64,000 nucleotides of DNA from Lachnospiraceae bacterium (GTDB lineage: Bacteria > Bacillota > Clostridia > Lachnospirales > Lachnospiraceae): NCBI GenBank assembly GCA_017460885.1, contig JAFUAB010000034.1, positions 62,001 through 126,000 of the forward strand, given 5' to 3'. The notes beneath the pieces were generated by a model that ran no database searches, was not told the DNA's origin, and worked only from the letters and a program-made list of their open reading frames with translations. The position numbers and the translations under genes were made by a program. Of the stretch, positions 25,980-34,684 are shown one piece after another (positions within the stretch are counted from its first letter, which is position 1; each line of letters starts with the position of its first letter).

Positions 25980-26906
25980 ATGAATCCTAAAACTCTTAAA
26001 TACATAATCAAACGTATTCTGCTTGCCGTTTTTACGGTATGGGTGGTAATAACCATAACGTTTTTTATCATGCATGCTGTTCCCGGCGGGCCCTTTACCG
26101 GTGAAAAAGCCGTGTCGGCAGCGGTCATGAAAGCGCTGGAAGCAAAATACGGACTGGATAAGCCGCTTATGGTTCAGTATAAGACCTATCTGCTGGATGT
26201 GATCCAGTTTAAATTCGGACCGTCTCTTAAGCAACGCGGCCGTATGGTGATCGATATTATCGCCGACGGCATGAAGACCTCCGCAAAGCTCGGGCTTATT
26301 GCCGCATTTCTTGCTCTGTTTATCGGAGTAATACTCGGATCCTTCGCGGCACTCAGACGTAATTCGGTTCTTGACAGGATCATCATGGTGATAACAACAG
26401 CCTTTGTATCCATGCCGTCCTTTATCATGGGATCTCTGCTTCTGATCGCTTTTGCGATAAAGCTGCATGTCTTTCCCGCTAACGGCGCTTCACACGGAGG
26501 ACTTGTACTGCCGATCATTACGCTAATGCTTTATCCTATGGCTTATATAACCAGGCTTACGAGATCTTCGATGCTTGATGTCCTCGGACAGGATTATATC
26601 CGTACAGCCAAGGCCAAGGGTGTGTCAGGCGGACGCATTATTTTCGGACATGCGCTCAAAAATGCGCTTATTCCCGTTATCACCTATTTCGGTCCGATGC
26701 TTGCCTATATTGTTACGGGATCTCTCGTAGTTGAACAGATATTTGCCGTACCCGGTATAGGAAGAGCTTATGTATCAAGCATTACAAACCGTGACTATAC
26801 GATGATAATGGGGACTACGATCGTACTGGCTTCTTTGATTGTGATCATGAATCTGGTCAGCGATATACTTTATAAGGTGGTAGATCCAAGGATCACACTC
26901 GAATAA
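25980..26906 (+). CDS. oppB: oligopeptide ABC transporter permease OppB
   Basis: A 308-residue inner membrane permease with six predicted helices. The N-terminus KYIIKRILLAVFTVWVVITI and the early loop HAVPGGPFTGE are typical of OppB/DppB. The coupling EAA loop that contacts the ATPases is seen in YIRTAKAKGVSGGRIIFGHALKN in outline. It is first of five genes oppBCDFA that import peptides. It starts 29 bases after the rplS terminator, and I cannot identify a clear promoter there. Confidence 0.93.
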   Translation: MNPKTLKYIIKRILLAVFTVWVVITITFFIMHAVPGGPFTGEKAVSAAVMKALEAKYGLDKPLMVQYKTYLLDVIQFKFGPSLKQRGRMVIDIIADGMKTSAKLGLIAAFLALFIGVILGSFAALRRNSVLDRIIMVITTAFVSMPSFIMGSLLLIAFAIKLHVFPANGASHGGLVLPIITLMLYPMAYITRLTRSSMLDVLGQDYIRTAKAKGVSGGRIIFGHALKNALIPVITYFGPMLAYIVTGSLVVEQIFAVPGIGRAYVSSITNRDYTMIMGTTIVLASLIVIMNLVSDILYKVVDPRITLE

Positions 26907-26924
26907 CGGAAGGAAATCTGCACC

Positions 26925-27980
26925 ATGGGTGAAAAGATTAATTATTCTCTGAACAGTCAGGATTTTGAACCGGCTGATGAATCCGAAAAAGAATATATGG
27001 TCAAAATGAGACCACAGACTACAGCCTTTAAGGATGGTATCAGGCGTCTTAGAAAAAACAGGGTTGCAATGGTCAGCTTTGTGATTATCGTGATCATCAC
27101 CTTATCCGCGCTTATCATTCCCGCGTTCTGGCCCTATAAATACGAGGCGATGCTGGGTATGAATCCGGGCAAGCCTGTAGATCCCTCATTTCAGAATCTG
27201 AGTCCCATGACCTATTCGACTACCGAGCTGGCCAGGATGGAAGCGGGAGAAAAGATCTTTCCGCATCTTTTCGGCACCGATTCTGCCGGCAGGGATTATT
27301 TTATCAGGGTCGTGTACGGTACCAGGATCTCACTTGCGGTAGGGTTCTTTGCATCCCTGATCGTACTGATGATCGGACTGCTTGTAGGAGCGATATCCGG
27401 TTACGCGGGAGGCAAGGTCGACCTTATAATCATGCGTATAGTCGATATCATATATTCGCTGCCGGATATGCTGATGGTAATTCTTTTGGCCACGGTTCTG
27501 AAGACCGTTATAGGTGACAGCCTGGAGGGAACGGCTCTGGCCAGGATCGGAGCCAATATCATTTCACTGTTTATAGTATTCGCACTTCTTTACTGGGTTT
27601 CCATGGCAAGACTTGTCCGCGGACAGATCCTGTCACTCAGAGAACAGGAATATGTGCTTGCGGCACAGGCTGCAGGTGCGGGCGGCGGCTGGATCATCAC
27701 CAGACATCTGATCCCGAACTGTATTTCCGTTATAGTCATATCCACGGCTTTGCAGATCCCGAGTGCGATCTTCACAGAGAGCTATCTGTCGTTCCTGGGG
27801 CTGGGAGTCAACGCACCCATGCCTTCGCTCGGTTCGCTTGCTTCGGATGCTCTCAACGGCATTACCTCTTATCCCTACAGACTGGTGATCCCGGCAATAG
27901 TTATTTCACTGATAGTGCTTTCACTCAATCTGTTCGGTGACGGGTTGAGAGATGCATTTGATCCTAAGTTGAACGGTTGA
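26925..27980 (+). CDS. oppC: oligopeptide ABC transporter permease OppC
   Basis: The second permease, 351 residues. A cytosolic start is followed by a helix (VAMVSFVIIVIITLSALIIP), then a long outside loop, then five helices. The family string FGTDSAGRDYFIRVVYGTR is plain and the EAA loop appears as EYVLAAQAAGAGGGWIITRH. The N-terminal extension of ~45 residues is normal for OppC. It follows oppB by 18 bases and probably forms the membrane channel with it. Confidence 0.93.
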   Translation: MGEKINYSLNSQDFEPADESEKEYMVKMRPQTTAFKDGIRRLRKNRVAMVSFVIIVIITLSALIIPAFWPYKYEAMLGMNPGKPVDPSFQNLSPMTYSTTELARMEAGEKIFPHLFGTDSAGRDYFIRVVYGTRISLAVGFFASLIVLMIGLLVGAISGYAGGKVDLIIMRIVDIIYSLPDMLMVILLATVLKTVIGDSLEGTALARIGANIISLFIVFALLYWVSMARLVRGQILSLREQEYVLAAQAAGAGGGWIITRHLIPNCISVIVISTALQIPSAIFTESYLSFLGLGVNAPMPSLGSLASDALNGITSYPYRLVIPAIVISLIVLSLNLFGDGLRDAFDPKLNG

Positions 27981-27997
27981 AAGGTGTGTGATCAGAA

Positions 27998-28960
27998 ATG
28001 GCATTATTGGAAGTTAAGGATCTGCATACTTCATTTTTTACGGATGCCGGTGAGGTTAAAGCCGTTAACGGTGTGTCCTTTACACTGGACAGAAACCAGG
28101 TGCTCGGCATCGTAGGAGAGTCCGGCTCCGGAAAATCGGTTACCGCATATTCGATTATGCAGATACTGGCCAAGACGGGACGGATAGTCTCCGGATCCAT
28201 TAAATATGACAATATTGAGCTTGTGGGCGCACCAGAGAGTATGATGGAAACCATCAGAGGCAACAGGATCTCGATCATCTTTCAGGATCCGATGACCAGC
28301 CTGAATCCCACATATACCATAGGGCATCAGCTGATGGAAGCAATACTGCTTCATACCGACAGAAACCGTGAGCAGGCCAGGGAGAGAGCGATCGAAATGC
28401 TCAAGCTTGTAAACGTGAATGAGCCGGAAAAGCGTATAAATCAATACCCTTACGAGTTTTCGGGGGGTATGCGTCAGCGTGTTATGATCGCTATGGCTCT
28501 GGCATGTGAGCCGGATATCCTGATCGCGGATGAGCCGACTACGGCATTGGATGTCACGATACAGGCCGGCATACTCGAGCTGATGAAGGATATTCAGAAA
28601 AAAACCGGCATGGCCATTATTATGATCACTCATGACCTTGGCGTGGTTGCGCAGCTCTGTGATGAGGTCATGGTCATGTATGCGGGTACAGTTTGCGAAA
28701 GGGGCAGTGCGGATGCGGTTTTCTATAATCCTGCGCATGAGTATACCAAGGGTCTGCTGCGTTCAATTCCGACTGCCGAAATGGCAGGCTCGCAGCTACA
28801 GCCCATCACGGGTACTCCGATCGACCTGCTTAATATGCCTGCGGGCTGTCCCTTTGCCCCTCGCTGCGATGCGGCAATGAAGATATGCATCAGACAGGCT
28901 CCGCATATCAAGACGCTTGGAGCTGAGCATATCGCATCCTGCTGGATGAATGAGAGGTAA
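27998..28960 (+). CDS. oppD: oligopeptide ABC transporter ATP-binding protein OppD
   Basis: A 320-residue ATPase with Walker A GESGSGKSVTAYS, Q-loop FQDPMTSLNPTY, signature FSGGMRQRVMIAMAL, Walker B ILIADEPTTALDVT and the switch His in ITHDLGVVA. The C-terminal oligopeptide-family extension with GCPFAPRC and a later CIRQAP fits the iron-sulfur-type Cys cluster region of OppD/DppD. It pairs with OppF to power peptide uptake. Confidence 0.95.
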   Translation: MALLEVKDLHTSFFTDAGEVKAVNGVSFTLDRNQVLGIVGESGSGKSVTAYSIMQILAKTGRIVSGSIKYDNIELVGAPESMMETIRGNRISIIFQDPMTSLNPTYTIGHQLMEAILLHTDRNREQARERAIEMLKLVNVNEPEKRINQYPYEFSGGMRQRVMIAMALACEPDILIADEPTTALDVTIQAGILELMKDIQKKTGMAIIMITHDLGVVAQLCDEVMVMYAGTVCERGSADAVFYNPAHEYTKGLLRSIPTAEMAGSQLQPITGTPIDLLNMPAGCPFAPRCDAAMKICIRQAPHIKTLGAEHIASCWMNER

Positions 28961-28964
28961 TAGT

Positions 28965-29957
28965 ATGAGTGAAAATACAAGCAGGCAGACGCCTCTTTTA
29001 CAGGTAAAGAATCTTAAGCAGTATTTCCCGATAAACAACGGTTTTTTTAAGACCCAGATGCTTAAGGCGGTTGATGATATTTCGTTTGATATCGAAAACG
29101 GAGAAACCTTAGGCCTCGTCGGAGAATCCGGCTGCGGTAAAACCACGGCGGGACGTACCATACTTCATCTGTACAGGCCTACATCCGGAGAGGTTTATTT
29201 CAAGGGTGAAAAGGTAGGAACCAGACAGGAGATCCGGAAATTCAGGGAAAAGGCAACAATGGTATTTCAGGATCCGTATTCGTCGCTGGATCCCAGAATG
29301 ACCGTAGCTGATATCATCGGTGAGCCGCTGGATGTTCAGCATCTTGTAAAGGATAAAAACGAAAGACGTGACCGTATACTTGATCTGATGGACAAGGTCG
29401 GACTCAATTCCGAGCATGCGGCGAGATACGCACATGAGTTTTCGGGAGGCCAGAGACAGCGTGTAGGTATAGCACGTGCACTCGCCACCTCCCCGGATTT
29501 TATAGTTTGTGATGAGCCGGTTTCGGCGCTTGATGTTTCCATACAGGCTCAGATCATCAATATGTTTGAGAAGCTGCAGGACGAGCTTGGACTTACATAT
29601 CTGTTCATCGCACATGACCTGCTTGTCGTGCGCCATATTTCAAAGAGGATAGCGGTAATGTATCTCGGTCATATGGTAGAACTGGGCAATGCGGCTGATG
29701 TCTGCGACAAACCGCTTCATCCCTATACAAAGGCACTGATGAGCGCGGTTCCGGTACCGGATCCCAGGATAGCAAGAGCAAACAAACGCATTGCTCTTAC
29801 CGGAGAGATCCCAAGTCCTCTCAATGCTCCGAAGGGATGTCCCTTCAACACCAGGTGTCCCTATGCTACCGCTAAATGTTCGGAAAGCATGCCTGTGCTT
29901 AAGGAGGTCGAACCCGGCAGATTTACTGCCTGTCATATGACGGGCGAAATAAACTGA
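28965..29957 (+). CDS. oppF: oligopeptide ABC transporter ATP-binding protein OppF
   Basis: The second ATPase, 330 residues, with Walker A GESGCGKTTAGRTILHL, Q-loop FQDPYSSLDPRM, signature FSGGQRQRVGIARAL, Walker B FIVCDEPVSALDVS and ATP switch FIAHDLLVV. The C-terminal extension has GCPFNTRCPYA. ATG 28965 has the GAGAGG site of the oppD end at good spacing; an in-frame ATG at 28950 overlaps oppD. oppA follows after 59 bases. Confidence 0.95.
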   Translation: MSENTSRQTPLLQVKNLKQYFPINNGFFKTQMLKAVDDISFDIENGETLGLVGESGCGKTTAGRTILHLYRPTSGEVYFKGEKVGTRQEIRKFREKATMVFQDPYSSLDPRMTVADIIGEPLDVQHLVKDKNERRDRILDLMDKVGLNSEHAARYAHEFSGGQRQRVGIARALATSPDFIVCDEPVSALDVSIQAQIINMFEKLQDELGLTYLFIAHDLLVVRHISKRIAVMYLGHMVELGNAADVCDKPLHPYTKALMSAVPVPDPRIARANKRIALTGEIPSPLNAPKGCPFNTRCPYATAKCSESMPVLKEVEPGRFTACHMTGEIN

Positions 29958-30016
29958 TCGTAAGTCTCATATAAACCATGAGTCTTGTGATATAGATTTT
30001 ACAGGAGGAAAACATT

Positions 30017-31951
30017 ATGAAAAAAAAGTTAATGGCAGTAATACTGTCAGCAGCTATGGTTGTCAGCATGACAGCCTGCGGTGATTCGGCTCAGGGCGGA
30101 GATGCACCTGCTGAGCTTGCGGAGGATATAGCCGCAGCACAGGAGGAGGATACTGCCGCAGCCGCAGATCAGACAGTTGCAGATACTACAGCAGCTGCAG
30201 GTACCGCAGCAGCTGAAACCACTGCAGCATCAACGGATTCTCTGAATGTTTGTATCGCATCGGAGCCTGACACACTTGATCCCGCGCTTAACAGTGCGGT
30301 TGACGGAGCTACAATGCTTGTACATCTGTTCTCCGGTCTTGCCAAGTGGGAGCAGGGAGCAAACGGAGGCTTTGAGATCGTTCCCGATGCGGCAACAGAG
30401 CTTCCCGAGGGCGTGGTAAACGCAGACGGTACCGTAACCTACACCTATACCCTTAAGGATGGACTCACCTGGTCGGACGGCAAGCCCGTTACAGCCGGTG
30501 ATTTCGAATTCGCATGGAAAAGAGCGGTTTCTCCCGAACTGGCAGCCGATTACGGCTATATGTTCGAGGTTGTAGACGGATATGATGAAGTATGGGATGT
30601 TGATGATGAGGGTAATCCCAATAATCCCGATGCAGAGCTCAACGTTCATGCGCTTGATGACAAGACTCTTGAGGTTACCATTGAGAACAAGGTTGCTTAC
30701 TGGAACGAGCTGCTTGCTTTCCCGGTATACTTCCCCGTAAGAGAGGATGTCGTTTCCAATGATTCGTGGGCAACAGACGCTTCTTCATATGTCTGCAACG
30801 GACCCTACATAATGAGCGACTGGAAGCACAATTCGGTAATAACACTTACCAGGAACGATTCGTATGTTGACGCAGCTGACATCACCATGAAGCAGATCAA
30901 TTTCTATCTTTCCGATGATGCCAACAACATGCTGACCAACTTCAAGAACGGTGACTGGCAGATGATCGATGATGTACCTACAAACGAGATCGCTTCACTT
31001 AAGGCTGATTATCCCGATAACTTCTTTGTGGAAGGCCAGATCGGTACCTATTACGTATGCTGGAATATCAACGAAGAGATTCTTCCCGCAGGAAGCTCAT
31101 TAACGGGAGCAGAAGCAGAAGCAGCCAAGGCTGAGATCAGAAATGCCATCTCCCTGTTGTTTGACCGCAACTACATCGTAGAAGAGATCGGACAGGCCGG
31201 ACAGGTTCCAGCTTCTTCATTTGTTGCAATGGGTATGACAGATGCTGACGGTTCCGAATTCTACAAGAATGCCGGCGGCAACAGCTTCCCCGGATATTAT
31301 GATGTAGCCGCTACGGCATATGAGTCCAACTGGAATAGCGCAATGGAAACTCTTAAGAAATACTATACATTTGATGAGGCTACACAGCAGTTTACGGATT
31401 TCCCCACACTTACTTATCTCTACAACACAAGTGAGGGTCACAAGGCCATCGGTGAGTATCTGCAGAGTGTAATGGCAAGCGTTGGCATAACCATGAATCT
31501 GGAGAATCAGGAGTGGGCAACATTCCTTAACACACGTAAGGAAGGTGATTATTCTATCGCAAGAAACGGTTGGCTCGCAGATTATAACGATCCTATCTGC
31601 TTCCTGGATATGTGGGTTACCGCTTCGGGTAATAATGATGTACAGTTCGGTAAGGGAGCTCATGAGTCCGTAAAGGCTTACTCGCTCGATCTTACGGATC
31701 TCGGCTATGATACAAAGGTTGAGAACGGCACCTGGGCGGAGACCTATGATGTTCTGATCACCGATATCAAATCCTGCGAGGATGATCAGACCAGATATCA
31801 GCTGCTTCACAGAGCTGAGGATCTGCTTATGGATACAGGCTGCATCTGCCCTCTGTATTTCTACACCGATATCTTTATGATCGATGAGAATATCCAGGGC
31901 TTCTTCTCGAACCCTCTGGGATACAAGTACTTTATGTACAGCCATTTCTGA
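30017..31951 (+). CDS. oppA: oligopeptide-binding lipoprotein OppA
   Basis: A 644-residue extracellular solute-binding protein of family 5. The lipoprotein signal is MKKKLMAVILSAAMVVSMTAC, with the lipid-modified Cys in the lipobox MTAC. A linker rich in Ala, Thr, Asp and Glu (~24-75) separates the anchor from the binding domain, which shows SEPDTLDPALNS, YTLKDGLTWSDGKPVTA and DFEFAWKRAVSPE. It captures peptides for OppBCDF. It has the strongest ribosome site in the operon (ACAGGAGGAAAA), fitting the excess needed for a binding protein. A terminator follows. Confidence 0.94.
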   Translation: MKKKLMAVILSAAMVVSMTACGDSAQGGDAPAELAEDIAAAQEEDTAAAADQTVADTTAAAGTAAAETTAASTDSLNVCIASEPDTLDPALNSAVDGATMLVHLFSGLAKWEQGANGGFEIVPDAATELPEGVVNADGTVTYTYTLKDGLTWSDGKPVTAGDFEFAWKRAVSPELAADYGYMFEVVDGYDEVWDVDDEGNPNNPDAELNVHALDDKTLEVTIENKVAYWNELLAFPVYFPVREDVVSNDSWATDASSYVCNGPYIMSDWKHNSVITLTRNDSYVDAADITMKQINFYLSDDANNMLTNFKNGDWQMIDDVPTNEIASLKADYPDNFFVEGQIGTYYVCWNINEEILPAGSSLTGAEAEAAKAEIRNAISLLFDRNYIVEEIGQAGQVPASSFVAMGMTDADGSEFYKNAGGNSFPGYYDVAATAYESNWNSAMETLKKYYTFDEATQQFTDFPTLTYLYNTSEGHKAIGEYLQSVMASVGITMNLENQEWATFLNTRKEGDYSIARNGWLADYNDPICFLDMWVTASGNNDVQFGKGAHESVKAYSLDLTDLGYDTKVENGTWAETYDVLITDIKSCEDDQTRYQLLHRAEDLLMDTGCICPLYFYTDIFMIDENIQGFFSNPLGYKYFMYSHF

Positions 31952-31984
31952 TCCGATGACCGTACAGTAACCATGATCGATCAG

Positions 31985-32021
31985 GGCACGGTCGTATTCC
32001 GGCCGTGCCTTTATATTTTTT
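31985..32021 (+). terminator. intrinsic terminator of the opp operon
   Basis: GGCACGG (31985-31991) pairs perfectly with CCGTGCC (32003-32009) across an 11-base loop and is followed by a T-rich tail (TTTATATTTTTT). Confidence 0.85.
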
Positions 32022-32038
32022 GATATTTGATATATAAT
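32010..32038 (+). promoter_or_regulatory. probable promoter of lepB-rbgA-lepB-rnhB
   Basis: TTTATA (32010-32015) and a perfect TATAAT (32033-32038) are 17 bases apart; the -35 part lies in the tail of the opp terminator. The first start codon is 32 bases downstream. Confidence 0.5.
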
Positions 32039-32070
32039 CGAGCGTAGAAATACATCCATGGTACAATGAT

Positions 32071-32655
32071 ATGATAAAGAATAAGGGTCTCGTTTTTTAT
32101 GAGAAGGAGAAAAAGCTTAATAAGGCTCTCGTGAAGAGTATCCTGGAGATGGTTATCGCCACGGTCGTCTGTATCTTCCTGGCACTGGCCATTACCTACG
32201 TATTCGGAGGAAGGACAGGGATCATCGGCGATTCCATGGAACCGGGGCTGCCTTCTTCCGGGCAGGTACTAATTAACAGAATGATATATATGATCTCGGA
32301 TCCGCAGAGAAATGATGTGATCGTATTTTTGCCCTATGGTAATTCCGCTTCGCATTATTATACCAAGAGAGTCGTGGGACTGCCCGGTGAAACCGTTCAG
32401 ATAGTGGAGGGCAGACTTCAGATTGACGGTATTTTTATAGAATCAATGGATGCATACGATCAGATGCTCGATCCGGGAATGGTTGATTCACCGCTTAAAC
32501 TCGGAGAAGATGAGTATTTTGTGCTCGGAGATAACCGCAACAGCAGCGAGGACTCCAGATCCGGCAATATAGGTCCGGTTTCCAAAAGCAACATCATCGG
32601 TAAAGCCTGGCTTGTTATACCGGGTTCCGACGGTCGGATCAAACTGGTGGAGTAG
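32071..32655 (+). CDS. lepB: signal peptidase I (first copy)
   Basis: A 194-residue type I signal peptidase that removes signal peptides from exported proteins. One N-terminal membrane helix (~27-47) anchors the catalytic domain outside. The nucleophile Ser55 is in GDSMEPGL and the general base Lys99 in YTKRVVGLPGE; the closing LGDNRNSSEDSR box is complete. The start ATG 32071 has no clear ribosome site. A second signal peptidase gene lies just past rbgA. Confidence 0.93.
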   Translation: MIKNKGLVFYEKEKKLNKALVKSILEMVIATVVCIFLALAITYVFGGRTGIIGDSMEPGLPSSGQVLINRMIYMISDPQRNDVIVFLPYGNSASHYYTKRVVGLPGETVQIVEGRLQIDGIFIESMDAYDQMLDPGMVDSPLKLGEDEYFVLGDNRNSSEDSRSGNIGPVSKSNIIGKAWLVIPGSDGRIKLVE

Positions 32656-32665
32656 TTTCAAAAAT

Positions 32666-33490
32666 ATGAATATTCAATGGTACCCGGGACATATGACCAA
32701 AGCCCTTCGTCAGATGAAGGACGATATCAGGCTGGTCGATCTGGTGATCGAGCTTGTGGATGCCAGGATCCCGTTTAGTTCGAGAAATCCCGATATAGGA
32801 ACACTGACGCAGGGCAAATCCAGGATCATAATCCTGGGTAAGTCCGATCTGGCAGACAGCAGGGAATTAAAGAAATGGACCGGATTCTTTGAAAGGGACG
32901 GTTTGATCGCAATCCCGATGGATGCGCGTAAAAACACGGCCAGGGCAGTGATCCGGGACAAGTGTTTCGAAGCCTGTGCGGAAAAGATCGAACGTGATAG
33001 ACGACGTGGTATCAAAAACAGACCGGTACGGGCAATGATCGCCGGTATACCAAATGTCGGTAAATCCACTTTTATCAATTCCTTTGCCGGCAGGGCAGGT
33101 GCAAGAACCGGGGATAAGCCGGGAGTAACAAAGGGCAATCAGTGGATCCGTATCGATAAGCAGCTGGAGCTGCTTGATACTCCGGGAATTCTATGGCCCA
33201 AATTCGAAGATCAGGCTGTGGGCAGAAATCTTGCCCTTGTGGGATCGATAAATGATGATGTTGTCAGCCGTGAAGAGCTGTGTGACTATCTGGTGGGCTA
33301 TCTGAATGAGTATTATCCGGATAATATGAATGAACGTTATGGCGGTAATACACTGGATGCCGTCTGTGAAAGACTCGGATGTCTGGCTAAAGGCGGTGAA
33401 TATGATTATGAACGGGGCAGGATCGGCCTTTTGGATGATTTCAGATCCGGAAGACTCGGAAAAATTAATTTAGAGGTGTGTCATGAGTGA
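32666..33490 (+). CDS. rbgA: ribosome biogenesis GTPase RbgA (YlqF)
   Basis: RbgA is a circularly permuted GTPase needed for late assembly of the 50S subunit. In order come the N-terminal IQWYPGHMTKALRQMK, the G4-type ILGKSDLAD, then G1 GIPNVGKSTFINSF, G2 region KPGVTKGNQW and G3 DTPGILWPKF, which is the permuted arrangement. The 274-residue length is typical. ATG 32666 gives the family N-terminus; upstream codons in frame overlap lepB. Its end overlaps the second lepB by eight bases. Order with rnhB and the next two genes matches Bacillus ylqF-rnhB-ylqG-ylqH. Confidence 0.95.
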   Translation: MNIQWYPGHMTKALRQMKDDIRLVDLVIELVDARIPFSSRNPDIGTLTQGKSRIIILGKSDLADSRELKKWTGFFERDGLIAIPMDARKNTARAVIRDKCFEACAEKIERDRRRGIKNRPVRAMIAGIPNVGKSTFINSFAGRAGARTGDKPGVTKGNQWIRIDKQLELLDTPGILWPKFEDQAVGRNLALVGSINDDVVSREELCDYLVGYLNEYYPDNMNERYGGNTLDAVCERLGCLAKGGEYDYERGRIGLLDDFRSGRLGKINLEVCHE

Positions 33491-34025
33491 TAAAGTAAGA
33501 GAGTTTGTTTCGTTTTCGATTTATCTTCTGATCGTACTGATCGTGTCATATCTGTTTGTACATTTTGTGGCACAGCGTACTATAGTAAACGGACGTTCCA
33601 TGGAGGATACACTGTTTGACGGCGATAATCTGCTGGTAGATAAGATTTCCTACAGATTCGGAGATCCGGACAGATTTGATGTGATCGTCTTTAAGTACGT
33701 TCATGAAAAGAATACTTATTACGTAAAACGGGTTATCGGACTGCCGGGTGAAACGGTACAGATCGATAACAGCGGCAATATCTACATCAACGGTCAGCTT
33801 CTCGAGGAGCATTACGGCTTTGAACAGATGGAGAGTCCGGGTATAGCCTCCAATCCCATTACACTCGGAGAGAATGAGTATTTTGTACTGGGTGATAACC
33901 GTAATAATTCTTCCGACTCACGAGCGTCACAGGTCGGGCCGATAGATAAGTCCATCATTGTAGGCAGGGCCTGGATACGTATGTGGCCGCTCCACAGTGC
34001 CGGAAAGGTGGACAGTATCAAATGA
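33483..34025 (+). CDS. lepB: signal peptidase I (second copy)
   Basis: A 180-residue type I signal peptidase with one N-terminal helix (~10-30), Ser39 in NGRSMEDTL, Lys82 in YVKRVIGLPGE and the closing LGDNRNNSSDSR. It resembles the first copy in the GLPGETVQI and EYFVLGDNRN strings, so the two probably arose by duplication or are members of one subfamily. It overlaps rbgA by eight bases and rnhB by four, so it is fully embedded in the operon. Confidence 0.93.
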   Translation: MSDKVREFVSFSIYLLIVLIVSYLFVHFVAQRTIVNGRSMEDTLFDGDNLLVDKISYRFGDPDRFDVIVFKYVHEKNTYYVKRVIGLPGETVQIDNSGNIYINGQLLEEHYGFEQMESPGIASNPITLGENEYFVLGDNRNNSSDSRASQVGPIDKSIIVGRAWIRMWPLHSAGKVDSIK

Positions 34026-34684
34026 GTACCGCAAAGGAAGAAGCCGAACGAAAGAGACAGCTGAAGCTTCAGAAGGAACTGGAGCGTCTGGAACAGATGG
34101 CTTCCTACGAAAAAGAATATTCGGAATATGAATTCATCTGCGGGATAGATGAGGTGGGACGGGGCCCTCTTGCGGGACCTGTGGTCGCATGTGCATGCAT
34201 CCTTCCCAAAGACAGTCGGATCCTGTATATTAACGATTCCAAGAAACTGTCCGAAAAAAAAAGAGAGACCCTTTATTCGCAGATCATGGAGGAAGCGGTC
34301 TCAGTCGGGATAGGTGAGGCTTCCTGGGAACGTATCGATGAGATCAATATTCTGAATGCGACCTATGAAGCAATGCGTGAGGCTATCGGTAAGCTTGATC
34401 CCCGGCCGGATCTGTGCTTAAACGATGCGGTCACGATCCCCGGAGTGACGATTCTGCAGGTTCCGATCGTAAAAGGCGATGCAAAGTCAATGAGCATAGC
34501 GGCTGCAAGTATCGTTGCAAAGGTCACAAGAGATCATATGATGGAAGAATATGATAAGATCTATCCCGGATACGGATTTGCAAAAAACAAGGGCTATGGT
34601 ACGGCTGAGCATATAGCGGCACTTAAAGAGCTGGGACCTGTTCCCATTCACAGACGAAGCTTTATCGGGAATTTTGTCGGATGA
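34022..34684 (+). CDS. rnhB: ribonuclease HII
   Basis: RNase HII removes RNA from RNA-DNA hybrids and misinserted ribonucleotides. The 220-residue protein has CGIDEVGRGPLAGPVV with the first two catalytic acids, INDSKKLSEKKR, the acid in LNDAV and KGDAKSMSIAAASIVAK. A charged coiled helix of ~35 residues (AEERKRQLKLQKELERL-like) precedes the domain. ATG 34022 overlaps the lepB stop, and its own stop overlaps the next gene's start. Confidence 0.95.
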   Translation: MSTAKEEAERKRQLKLQKELERLEQMASYEKEYSEYEFICGIDEVGRGPLAGPVVACACILPKDSRILYINDSKKLSEKKRETLYSQIMEEAVSVGIGEASWERIDEINILNATYEAMREAIGKLDPRPDLCLNDAVTIPGVTILQVPIVKGDAKSMSIAAASIVAKVTRDHMMEEYDKIYPGYGFAKNKGYGTAEHIAALKELGPVPIHRRSFIGNFVG

